Source of the DNA: a candidate division TM6 bacterium GW2011_GWF2_43_87
Lineage (GTDB): Bacteria > Babelota > Babeliae > Babelales > Babelaceae
Length of the DNA: 64,000 nucleotides
NCBI GenBank assembly: GCA_001000065.1
Contig: LCGZ01000002.1
Coordinates: 175,319-239,318, forward strand
Direction: 5' to 3'
Position 1 is the stretch's first letter. The number at the start of each line of letters is the position of its first letter. Shown here piece after piece: positions 44,007-52,321 of the stretch. Both the position numbers and the translations under genes were made by a program. The notes beneath the pieces were generated by a model, which did not search any database, was not told where the DNA came from, and saw only the letters and a program-made list of their open reading frames with translations.

Positions 44007-44265
44007 TACGTGGTTTTTCAGTGTGTGAGCAAAGAGCCAACCACAATTTAGTCAATCTATTATCAGTCGTTGTATTTGGCTGGGTTGTTGTAGTAATAAC
44101 TGGTTGTGTTGGCTGAGTTGTCGTCGTTGTATTTGGCTGAGTTGTCGTCGTTGTATTTGGCTGAGTTGTCGTCGTTGTATTTGGCTGATTCATACCCACC
44201 ATAGACCCGCCGCATACCAACAACATCAAAGAAAGCATAGCTTTCATAGTAGAACGCATATTCAT
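43819..44265 (-). CDS. Short anchored exported protein with TTTTTQPN repeats
   Basis: 148 residues. Start at MNMRSTMKAML after a GGAGGA site. Signal peptide (MKAMLSLMLLVCGGSMVG) and the C-terminal anchor plus tail match the 42771-43676 product, but the helical ectodomain is replaced by three exact and further imperfect TTTTTQPN octapeptides and a short linker. It therefore looks like an internally deleted or domain-swapped paralogue. Thr/Pro-rich repeats of this kind are often extended and could be exposed stalks. Function unknown. Confidence 0.72.
   Translation of the reverse strand: MNMRSTMKAMLSLMLLVCGGSMVGMNQPNTTTTTQPNTTTTTQPNTTTTTQPTQPVITTTTQPNTTTDNRLTKLWLALCSHTEKPRTFVANHKWWMIGGGVAVAGIITAVLMRKSIGSAFAKFSPFVWNKGKTVTPKFLPTPVSSARI
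44109..44180. repeat. 24-base tandem repeat (three units plus partial)
   Basis: Three identical 24-base units (each starting ttggctgagttgtcg) with a further partial copy at 44181 and degenerate copies to the left. It encodes TTTTTQPN on the minus strand and is expected to vary in copy number. Confidence 0.85.
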
Positions 44266-44733
44266 AAGAGATTTCCTCCGTCCTTTGTCAAACAAGAAAC
44301 TTACATCACGCGCACCATGTGACAAATAATAACATCTGCCGCCAGACCGTGCGCAAAGCCTAGCTTTTCATTTCATTTCTTCCTAAAAGTACCTTGTGTT
44401 TTTGCGAAGTCAATCTCTTTCATCGCAAAACACAAAATTGATCTAGCCCTATCTAAGGGGTTTTTGAACTATTGAATTCATTTTGAAAAGATCCTCCATC
44501 TTATCATTATCTCCGTCCTAATGGCGCGTCACAAAGGTTTGCAACCTCCAAAAAACAGAGCAAATTCCTCCATCTACACACACCACATAAAAAATAGAGT
44601 AATCTAACTTTGCTTGTGGCATGATGCAGTTGTATGTAACTTTACCTAATTCTTGCAAAATGTCAAATCACAAGACTTTAATAACAAAAAAATGTCCCTT
44701 AAGATATTTTTCAGCACTGAAAGGTAGGTTCCA
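44266..44733. other. Non-coding gap before polA
   Basis: Divergent region without coding sequence. It contains an imperfect stem-loop (tgtgtttttgcga / tcgcaaaacaca, one bulge, 44395-44434). No promoter box is strong enough to call. Confidence 0.45.
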
Positions 44734-47535
44734 ATGCACAAAAAGACCATCTATCTAATCGACGGTTCATCCTTCTTCTACCGTGCCTACTATGCGCTTG
44801 GCAGCCTAACTACCCCCGATGGAACCCCTGTTCAAGCCGTTTACGGTTTTTGCCGAATGATCAAACGGGTTATCGATCGTTTTTCACCTGAATACCTAGC
44901 TGTTGTATGGGATAGTCAAGGCAAAACAGTACGGCATACGCTATTTGAAAACTACAAGGCAACCCGGCAGGCAACCCCTTCCGATTTTGCCGTCCAAAAA
45001 GAGCTAGTCCTAGAATTTGAACGTCTTATAGGGCTTAAACAGTTCATGGTTTCAGGCGTCGAAGCCGACGATATTCTTGCCACCCTGGCGCGTGACTTTT
45101 CGCAACAAGGGTACAACGTTATCGTCATCTCATCGGATAAAGACCTTGGACAACTAGCCACAAACACCGTTCAGATCTATGACCCTTTCAAAGATAAAAT
45201 TTTAGACCAAGAGACTCTTGAAAAAGCTTACGGGTTCCCCCTCGCCAAACTCCCCTTCTACTACGCATTAATTGGCGATACCTCCGATAATATTCCCGGC
45301 GTACGAGGAATTGGTCCCAAAACCGCCGTTGCCCTTGTAACGCAGTTCAACTCTCTAGAAGAGCTCTATGCACACCTGCCCTCCGTTGAAAAAGAACGGA
45401 CCAGAAAACTACTCGAAGAACATAAAGATGAAGCCTTCCTAAGCGAGAAACTCTTCCAAATACAATACCCTCCTATTTCTACAACCATTCAAGAACTTAA
45501 CCTGCAAGAAAATGCGTTTGACAAGGCGCGCCCCTTATTTGAGCGTCTACGCTTTTCCTCCCTCTTAAAGCTTCTTCCCGAGAGTACAAATAGTTCACCT
45601 AATACCTCTCCTGACGAGTCATCCTCTCGCCCTCCGTCTCTCCTTGCATCCGTCAAGTACCAATTTAAATCCATAACCACAGAGAAAGAGCTTGAGCAGG
45701 TCTGCCGCGCAATAAAACAAAAAGGCTCCTGCGCCATTGATACCGAAACCACCTCTGTAAAAGTTCTACAAACCACGCTTGTGGGCATATCATTGTGCTA
45801 TGAAAAGGGTAGTGCTTTTTATATACCTGTTGGGCCGCAGCTTACAGCGAATCGGACTCAACCAAAAGAGACACAGATGGTCATTGGCGGAAGCCCTGAA
45901 AGTTCAGCACCTGCCCCAACAACCCTTTCTACTAAAACCATAATAAACTATCTAAAACCGCTATTTGAAGATGCTTCTATCAAAAAATACCTTCATAATG
46001 CAAAATTCGACCTACTCGTATTACGCTCAACCACCGCGATGGAGATAAAAGGCCTTGCGTTTGACACCATGGTTGCCGCAGGATTAGTACGAGAAGATGG
46101 GGGGCAGATTGGATTAAAAGCGCTGTCGGAATTCTATCTAAACGAACGCATGCTCTCATTTAAAGATGTCGTTACCGACCATAAATTAACCACCTTTGCC
46201 GAAGTTCCTTTAGAAACTGCAACGCAATATGCCGCTGCAGATGCTCACCAAACCCTGTCACTCGTAGATATATTACAAAAAGCTTTGATAAGCCAGGCCA
46301 TGGATACGCTTTACAATACCATCGAAAACCCCCTCATTCAGGTCTTATGCGATATGGAATGGGAGGGCATTGATATTGATATAAATGTTCTGCAAGAATT
46401 AGATGGCAAAGTAACCAAAAAACTCGCCGCTATAAAAAAGGATATTGAAGCCCTTGTCGGCATGACCGAAGCTGAGTTAAACCTAAATTCTCCTCAACAG
46501 GTAAGCGCTCTGCTCTTTGAGCGGCTGAAATTAAACCCGGGACGGAAAACATCAGGTAAAACCGGATACTCAACCGATATCGACGTGCTTTCCGACCTTG
46601 CGCAAATTCACCCAGTCCCTGGACTTATCATCCGCTATCGCGAGCTTGCCAAACTCAAAAGCACCTATCTGATTGCCCTACAAAAAGAGGTTAACCCAAA
46701 AACAGGACGCATACATACCACCTTCAAGCAGACGACGGTAGCAACCGGTCGACTAGCGAGTGTAGAACCCAATCTTCAAAACATCCCGGCCGAAAAGGAT
46801 GCAGAGTTTTCAGTTCGCTCCGCCTTTAAAGCACCAGAAGGTTATCGCCTCATTTCGGCAGACTACTCGCAAATTGAATTGCGCGTACTTGCCTACCTTT
46901 CACAAGATCCTGCCTTAAAACAGGCTTTTTTAAACGCTGAAGATATTCACGCACGCACAGCATCCGCTCTATTTGACGTTGAACTTAAAAACGTTACCCC
47001 TCACCAGAGACAGGTTGCAAAACGAATCAATTTTAGCATCCTGTATGGCTTAACCCCCTTTGGCCTTGCACAAGACCTTAAGATCTCGCAGCACGATGCA
47101 AAATTGTATATCGATAAATACATGGCTCAATACAAAGATGTGCAGGCGTGGATGGAAAAAGCCGTTGAAGAAGCAAAAAAACAGGGCTACGTTACCACAC
47201 TCTGGGGTCGCCGTCGTCCCGTCCCGGGCATTTATGAAAAAAACCATACACTCTACCAACTAGCACGACGAATAGCCATAAATACTAAGGCTCAAGGCAC
47301 AGCTGCAGATCTTATGAAGGCCGGTATGGTTAATCTTGCAGATCGGCTCAAAAATGAAATGCCGCAGGTTAAAATACTTCTTCAGATTCATGATGAACTT
47401 ATAGTCGCTGCACCTGAACGTGAAGTTGAAGTAGCATCACAGCTTGTAAAAGAGACGTTAGAGCACGTAGTTGAGTGGGATATACCTCTGGTCGTGAATG
47501 TATGCTCAGGTAAAACCTGGCAAGATGTATCGTAA
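44734..47535 (+). CDS. polA: DNA polymerase I
   Basis: 933 residues, full length. An N-terminal 5'-3' exonuclease (opening YLIDGSSFFYRAYYAL, with the acidic metal-binding residues in VSGVEADDILA and SSDKDLGQL), a 3'-5' proofreading domain with intact motifs (IDTETTSVK near 336, LHNAKFDLLVL, YAAADAHQTL), and the polymerase domain with motif A DYSQIELRVLAYL, O-helix RQVAKRINFSILYG and motif C IHDELIV near 886. Both nuclease activities and polymerisation are predicted, for Okazaki-fragment processing and repair. AAAGGTAGG ribosome site. Confidence 0.96.
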   Translation: MHKKTIYLIDGSSFFYRAYYALGSLTTPDGTPVQAVYGFCRMIKRVIDRFSPEYLAVVWDSQGKTVRHTLFENYKATRQATPSDFAVQKELVLEFERLIGLKQFMVSGVEADDILATLARDFSQQGYNVIVISSDKDLGQLATNTVQIYDPFKDKILDQETLEKAYGFPLAKLPFYYALIGDTSDNIPGVRGIGPKTAVALVTQFNSLEELYAHLPSVEKERTRKLLEEHKDEAFLSEKLFQIQYPPISTTIQELNLQENAFDKARPLFERLRFSSLLKLLPESTNSSPNTSPDESSSRPPSLLASVKYQFKSITTEKELEQVCRAIKQKGSCAIDTETTSVKVLQTTLVGISLCYEKGSAFYIPVGPQLTANRTQPKETQMVIGGSPESSAPAPTTLSTKTIINYLKPLFEDASIKKYLHNAKFDLLVLRSTTAMEIKGLAFDTMVAAGLVREDGGQIGLKALSEFYLNERMLSFKDVVTDHKLTTFAEVPLETATQYAAADAHQTLSLVDILQKALISQAMDTLYNTIENPLIQVLCDMEWEGIDIDINVLQELDGKVTKKLAAIKKDIEALVGMTEAELNLNSPQQVSALLFERLKLNPGRKTSGKTGYSTDIDVLSDLAQIHPVPGLIIRYRELAKLKSTYLIALQKEVNPKTGRIHTTFKQTTVATGRLASVEPNLQNIPAEKDAEFSVRSAFKAPEGYRLISADYSQIELRVLAYLSQDPALKQAFLNAEDIHARTASALFDVELKNVTPHQRQVAKRINFSILYGLTPFGLAQDLKISQHDAKLYIDKYMAQYKDVQAWMEKAVEEAKKQGYVTTLWGRRRPVPGIYEKNHTLYQLARRIAINTKAQGTAADLMKAGMVNLADRLKNEMPQVKILLQIHDELIVAAPEREVEVASQLVKETLEHVVEWDIPLVVNVCSGKTWQDVS

Positions 47536-47650
47536 GATTCACCTTTTTTTGCAAGCCAGTATACTAAGCCATGACGGTTTAAAAAAGTTTTACTTAAAAA
47601 AACAACATCTTTGACCAGTAAAATATAAATAGAATGGAGGAAATAGCCTT

Positions 47651-48628
47651 ATGAAAAATTTATTGCTAAAAAAACTGCTTACGCTGGCGCTTCTGTGCAC
47701 ACCTGTCCTACTCTTTTCAGATGAAGGGCTAGACGAGTCTTTCGATCCTATTCAAACCAGGAATGCACGAGCACATGAAATTGCTCGAGGGGTTGGAACC
47801 TATTTTGGTGCAAGTTGCGCTGGATCCCGATTACTAAATAAGTGGTACCTATGCGGCGATCTCGTTTTTGGGAAACCACAATATTTATTCGGAGCGCCAC
47901 AAGCCTGGCACACTGCCCGCAACTTTGACCTCTCCTTCTTGGGAGTTCCTGCAAATCTTCCAATGGATATCTGTTTAGCACACGAACTTTCTAAAAACGA
48001 AGATCCTTCCTTCAAAAAAAATCTAGCGCTTAAAACAGCACAAGACGTGGCCCTGCGAATTATAGCAGGATACGGCGCTTACGCCCTCATGCTTGCAGGC
48101 CATGAACTTAGCCATTCTCTGGTCCGCTACCTACTAACGGGAACCAAATCAACTATATTCTTAGGTTCTTCATGGGGATCTGGATTAGGAATAGCTAAAG
48201 AAGGCGAAAGCAAAAAACCTCTATTATCCCTTTTTTGGGGACGATTTTTAGTACGTGGAGGCTGCCTATCAACCGGAACTTCTAAACCAGACATTGATAC
48301 CGAACGCCTACTGCCATACCCAACCTGGAAAGGTCTGGCTATATCAATGGCAGGAGGAGTGGGGGGCATATGCACCGCAAAGGCCCTGCAAGGACTCTGT
48401 TTTCTCATTCGAAATAAAAAAGAATTTAAAGCGGAAAAAATAAAAATCTTAAAAGGAGCCGCGCGCTATTGCTGCAATCTCGACAATGCCACGCTTTTTA
48501 ATTTATACAATATGCTCTATCCTGCTTATGGGCTAGATGCTTATAACCTATGGTGGTTTTTGGGATATCACCTACAACGCCCCTTCATAACGGATAAAAA
48601 TACAGAGCCGGTACCCGTTACAAAGTAG
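47651..48628 (+). CDS. Predicted M50-like membrane zinc metalloprotease
   Basis: 325 residues with a signal-type N-terminus (MKNLLLKKLLTLALLCTPVLLFS). In a hydrophobic segment lies AGHELSHSLVRYLL with HExxH at 151-155; a Gly-rich hydrophobic stretch ISMAGGVGG (231-239) sits where M50 enzymes have their AGP loop; and NMLYPAYGLDA (287-297) resembles the second M50 motif N..P....DG with Asp296 as third zinc ligand (spacing from Pro to Asp kept, Asn one position off). This suggests intramembrane or membrane-adjacent proteolysis. The long insert between motifs and the overall sequence are unlike standard RseP or SpoIVFB. GGAGGA ribosome site; between polA and hppA. Confidence 0.6.
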   Translation: MKNLLLKKLLTLALLCTPVLLFSDEGLDESFDPIQTRNARAHEIARGVGTYFGASCAGSRLLNKWYLCGDLVFGKPQYLFGAPQAWHTARNFDLSFLGVPANLPMDICLAHELSKNEDPSFKKNLALKTAQDVALRIIAGYGAYALMLAGHELSHSLVRYLLTGTKSTIFLGSSWGSGLGIAKEGESKKPLLSLFWGRFLVRGGCLSTGTSKPDIDTERLLPYPTWKGLAISMAGGVGGICTAKALQGLCFLIRNKKEFKAEKIKILKGAARYCCNLDNATLFNLYNMLYPAYGLDAYNLWWFLGYHLQRPFITDKNTEPVPVTK

Positions 48629-48740
48629 GGCTGAAACCAACTCGAGTTCACTTGCCAGTACGCAAGAACTTCGATAATTTAGGATATGTTTAAAGCCAAC
48701 AAATACTTAGATCGTTACTCGTACGAGGAGTCTTTTGACC

Positions 48741-50717
48741 ATGTTAATGAGTCATATGTATATTTTTATCGCATCCATTGCTCTACTAGGGCTTGCCACC
48801 GTAGTAGCGCTTATGCGCCGCATCAGTTCATTCCCAACCGGGCACGAGGCAGCTGAAAAAATAGCCCTTGCAATCAGAACCGGTGCAATGACCTTCTTAA
48901 AAGAAGAATATCGCATCATCGCGATTGTAGACCTTGGTGCAGCTCTTCTTCTTGCCTACTTTGGATCCCCTTTAATGGGCCTATGCTTTGTTCTAGGATC
49001 GATTCTATCTTTGATTGCCGGTTTTATTGGCATGCGTGCAGCAACCGCTGCGAACGTCCGTACGACCATAGCTGCAAAGGATAAGGGAGAGCGTGCCGCT
49101 TTTATGGTTGCTTTTTTAGGCGGCGGCGTAATGGGCTTTTCAGTAGCAAGCATTGGTTTGCTTGGACTTGGAACCGCCCTCATTCTATTATTTGATAATT
49201 CAGCATTCGAAGCACTTATCACCAGCTTTGGTTTAGGGGCTTCGTTTGTAGCATTCTTTGCTCGGGTCGGAGGCGGTATCTTCACTAAAGCCGCAGACGT
49301 AGGAGCAGACTTAGTTGGTAAATTAGAAGCGGGCATCCCAGAAGACGATCCACGCAACCCTGCAGTAATTGCAGATAACGTTGGTGACTGCGTTGGAGAC
49401 ACTGCAGGTATGGGAGCCGACATCTACGAATCTTATGTAGTCTCTATGGTCTCGACCATTATCTTGGCAGCCCATGAATATCCAGGAAATCTTGTCTATA
49501 TAACCATGCCCCTAGTTATTTCGGCACTCGGTCTTGTAGGCTCTCTGATAGGCCTAATGGGTAACCTGTTCATCCGCGCAAGTTCAGCCGCTCTATTAAG
49601 ATATGCAACACTAGTTTCAGAGCTTGTTTTTGTTGGAGTCTCCTATCTCTACTTAAATTACATGGAAGTTGACCCACAACTCTTTAACGCCATCTTAGTC
49701 GGCTGTTTTGCAGGAATAATAGTCGGACTTATAACCGAATACTATACGGGCAGTTCCCCAATAAAACAGTTGGCTGCGGCTTCACAATCCGGCGCTGCAA
49801 CCAATATTATTTATGGCCTCTCGCTTGGCATGGAGTCAACCGTACTCCCCGTTATCACCCTAGCCGGTGGTATTTGGATAGCATTTGTATACGGTGGAGG
49901 TCTCTTTGGGGTATCTCTAGCTGCTGTAGCAATGCTAGCAACAGTCGGCATTACCATGACCGTAGACGCCTATGGACCTATTGCAGATAATGCAGGAGGA
50001 ATTGCAGAAATGGCCGGTCTTGGCAAACCAGTCCGCGCTATTACTGACCGTCTCGATGCACTAGGTAATACAACTGCTGCTTTGGGCAAAGGATTCTCAA
50101 TCGGTTCAGCACTATTAGCCGCGCTTGGAGTATTTGCAGCTTACATTCAAACCAGTGGTGTAGGAACACTCGACTTAGGCGATCCACTAGTACTTGTTGG
50201 TCTTTTTGTTGGTGCCAGCATTCCTTTCTTGGTCTCTTCAATGACTATGCGCGCTGTTGGAGACGCTGCTCTTAAGATGGTCGTCGAAGTACGCCGCCAG
50301 TTTAAAGAGATTCCAGGACTACTTGAAGGCAAAGCTGAAGCAGATTATAAAAAATGCATTGCCATAAGCACTCAAGCATCGCTAACAAAAATGATCCTTC
50401 CTGGAGCGGTAACCGTCTTAGCTCCCGTTCTTATGATGGTTCTATTTGGATCCATAGCACTAGGCGGTATGCTTGTGGGCTCTACTATAACCGGTGTATT
50501 ACTTGCCCTTATGATGGCAAACGGTGGTGGTGCATGGGATAATGCAAAGAAGTATATTGAAGCCGGAGCTTTTGGTGGCAAAGGATCAGATACACACAAG
50601 GCTGCTGTAGTAGGCGATACCGTTGGTGATCCATTCAAGGATACATCAGGACCTGCACTTAATATTCTTATTAAGTTGATGTCTATGGTTGCTCTATTAC
50701 TTGCATCTTTGGTGTAA
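48741..50717 (+). CDS. hppA: Membrane-bound ion-pumping pyrophosphatase
   Basis: 658 residues, about 16 membrane helices. The pyrophosphate site motifs are intact: [26 protein letters not shown] and DTAGMGAD (about 185-230), and the C-terminal [22 protein letters not shown]. The sequence [11 protein letters not shown] near 440 carries Ala where K+-independent enzymes have Lys (TTKATTKGF), predicting a K+-dependent type; pumping of H+ or Na+ cannot be decided here. It recovers energy from PPi released in biosynthesis, useful to an energy parasite or other host-dependent cell. Start placed at ATG 48741 (GAGGAG 10 bases before); 48750 is possible. Confidence 0.95.
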   Translation: MLMSHMYIFIASIALLGLATVVALMRRISSFPTGHEAAEKIALAIRTGAMTFLKEEYRIIAIVDLGAALLLAYFGSPLMGLCFVLGSILSLIAGFIGMRAATAANVRTTIAAKDKGERAAFMVAFLGGGVMGFSVASIGLLGLGTALILLFDNSAFEALITSFGLGASFVAFFARVGGGIFTKAADVGADLVGKLEAGIPEDDPRNPAVIADNVGDCVGDTAGMGADIYESYVVSMVSTIILAAHEYPGNLVYITMPLVISALGLVGSLIGLMGNLFIRASSAALLRYATLVSELVFVGVSYLYLNYMEVDPQLFNAILVGCFAGIIVGLITEYYTGSSPIKQLAAASQSGAATNIIYGLSLGMESTVLPVITLAGGIWIAFVYGGGLFGVSLAAVAMLATVGITMTVDAYGPIADNAGGIAEMAGLGKPVRAITDRLDALGNTTAALGKGFSIGSALLAALGVFAAYIQTSGVGTLDLGDPLVLVGLFVGASIPFLVSSMTMRAVGDAALKMVVEVRRQFKEIPGLLEGKAEADYKKCIAISTQASLTKMILPGAVTVLAPVLMMVLFGSIALGGMLVGSTITGVLLALMMANGGGAWDNAKKYIEAGAFGGKGSDTHKAAVVGDTVGDPFKDTSGPALNILIKLMSMVALLLASLV

Positions 50718-50743
50718 TAGTACTGTAATTTTCAGAGATCTTT

Positions 50744-50793
50744 AAGAGAGGCGGTGGGTTATAAAAGACTTATCGCCTCTCTTCTTTTTTTCT
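50744..50793 (+). terminator. Rho-independent terminator of hppA
   Basis: Stem aagagaggcg / cgcctctctt with a 20-base loop and ctttttttct after it. Confidence 0.85.
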
Positions 50794-50851
50794 AGTCGAA
50801 AAACAACTTTCCAGTCCTGAAAACAAAGACTAAAAGCAGCTGAATGGATCA

Positions 50852-50890
50852 TTTGTGCTATTTTAACATTCAATAATCAATTAGCACAAA
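50852..50890. repeat. 39-bp direct repeat, left copy (imperfect palindrome)
   Basis: Arms TTTGTGCTA / TAGCACAAA around 21 bases containing AACATTCAATAA. It matches the copy at 52186-52224 at 33 of 39 positions, in the same orientation, and lies downstream of the ATPase stop codon. Confidence 0.85.
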
Positions 50891-50948
50891 TCACACCAAT
50901 AACTCTATCCACAGGTATTTTTAAAAACACAATAAACTATTAAACTCT

Positions 50949-52172
50949 CTAATTTGAACGCGCTGGAAAAAATTTATTGTGGATCTCATCAACCAGAGAG
51001 CCCACCTGCCCCCATGGAACCGCAGTTCCCTTCGAGCGTACCTGCCGCTCTTTGCCAGCGTAAATAAGAAAACTGGCTTCAGACGGATCCACAAGCGGAT
51101 TTGCACCAAACGCGATTTCATTCCACTGCGTAATGCCATCAAAGAAATCAGTGGCCACGCGCCCACTCGCCTTTATTTCGATCGGAAATAATTTCCCACC
51201 TTCATCAATAAGACAATCTACTTCAATCCTTCCATTTTTATCGCGCCAAAAATAAAAGGAGGGCTTAAAGCCTCGATTCAAATATTGTTTTGCAATATCT
51301 GCAATAATGCAACATTCAAATAAACTTCCCCACTGCGAATGAAGAATGAGATCCTGCGCCGAAGAAATGCGAAGCAATGAACACGCAAGCCCGGTATCGT
51401 AAAAATAGAGCTTGGGCATTTTGGTTAGTCGTTTGCTAAAATTATTAAAATGGGGCTCCAATAAAAAAATAATATAACTAACCTCCAAGAGAGAGATCCA
51501 CCGCCGAGCCGTAGCAACACTAATCCCACAGACAACAGCTAAGTCGGATAAATTCAGGAGATTTCCTATACGCGCAGCGCATAGTTGAAGAAATTTTTGA
51601 AAAGCCCCCAAATCACCAATGTTTATAATCTGACGAACATCCCGTTCAATATAAGTCTGGATATATGAAGGATAAAGCCGCTCTGGAGCAAATCCTTCGT
51701 TAAACAGTCGTGGATAAAACCCCTTAAAAACAACCTCTGCTGGATCATCGGATAATAAATTGTTCTGAGCAAGTTCCGCCAAGGAAAGGGGCTGCAATGT
51801 AAGAATACCAACACGACCTGCTAAAGATTGGGTAATAGCCTGATTAACCAAAAAATTTTGTGAGCCCGTTAAAACAAAATAATTTTTTCTTTTTTTTGCA
51901 TCCACATCAAGCTGAATATAAGAAAGAATCTGCGGAACATACTGAAATTCATCAATAACTAAACCGGTTTCATTTGCATAAGTTGCTAAAAAACGCTCCG
52001 GCTCCTGCATCGCAAATTCTCGAATAAGAGGATTTTCAAGAGAGACAAAAGCATGTTTTGGAAATGCCATCTGCGCAAGAGTGGTTTTTCCAGATTGCCG
52101 CGGGCCCAAAAGCGCCAAAACAGGAAACTGGGCAAACTGCGTTAACGTTTTTTCCATCATCCGTAAAAACAT
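50949..52172 (-). CDS. AAA-family ATPase with DUF4143 domain
   Basis: 407 residues. Walker A GPRQSGKTT (23-31), Walker B-type LVIDEFQYVP, sensor-like VLTGSQNFL, then a middle winged-helix-like segment and the C-terminal DUF4143 region with restriction-endonuclease-like traces (EVDCLIDEGGKLFPIEIKA). This domain order is typical of the widespread AAA_14/DUF4143 proteins, often multi-copy and mobile, whose function is not established. The start follows AAGGAG by 8 bases; a GTG 9 bases upstream is an alternative. The gene is bracketed by 39-bp direct repeats, and the right copy touches the ribosome site. Confidence 0.88.
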   Translation of the reverse strand: MFLRMMEKTLTQFAQFPVLALLGPRQSGKTTLAQMAFPKHAFVSLENPLIREFAMQEPERFLATYANETGLVIDEFQYVPQILSYIQLDVDAKKRKNYFVLTGSQNFLVNQAITQSLAGRVGILTLQPLSLAELAQNNLLSDDPAEVVFKGFYPRLFNEGFAPERLYPSYIQTYIERDVRQIINIGDLGAFQKFLQLCAARIGNLLNLSDLAVVCGISVATARRWISLLEVSYIIFLLEPHFNNFSKRLTKMPKLYFYDTGLACSLLRISSAQDLILHSQWGSLFECCIIADIAKQYLNRGFKPSFYFWRDKNGRIEVDCLIDEGGKLFPIEIKASGRVATDFFDGITQWNEIAFGANPLVDPSEASFLIYAGKERQVRSKGTAVPWGQVGSLVDEIHNKFFPARSN

Positions 52173-52185
52173 AGACGACACTCCT

Positions 52186-52224
52186 TTTGTGCTAATTGAA
52201 CATTCAATAACAAACTAGCACAAT
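52186..52224. repeat. 39-bp direct repeat, right copy / possible operator
   Basis: Arms TTTGTGCTA / TAGCACAA around 21 bases containing AACATTCAATAA. It lies immediately upstream of the ATPase ribosome site, so it could be an autoregulatory operator as well as a boundary repeat. Confidence 0.85.
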
Positions 52225-52264
52225 CTTAATAAAATTCCCACCTCCCCGCAAGAATTTAAAGAAT

Positions 52265-52298
52265 AAAAAAGGGCCGAGTAAATTCCCAGCCCTTTTTT
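52265..52298. terminator. Bidirectional terminator after gatB
   Basis: Ten-bp stem aaaaaagggc / gccctttttt with a 14-base loop; symmetric, giving U-runs on both strands. It separates gatB from the downstream ATPase gene. Confidence 0.8.
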
Positions 52299-52321
52299 AT
52301 TCTTATCATTAAACGGTTATT

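Noticed and set aside
44041..44200. Possible CRISPR-like array
   Set aside because: The 24-base units are directly adjacent, without spacers, and encode an octapeptide repeat in frame.
44326..44733. tRNA or small RNA gene in the gap before polA
   Set aside because: No cloverleaf or T-loop sequence; only an imperfect stem-loop is seen.
48956..49423. 155-residue minus-strand frame inside hppA
   Set aside because: Shadow of a highly conserved membrane pyrophosphatase; Pro/Ala/Ser composition.
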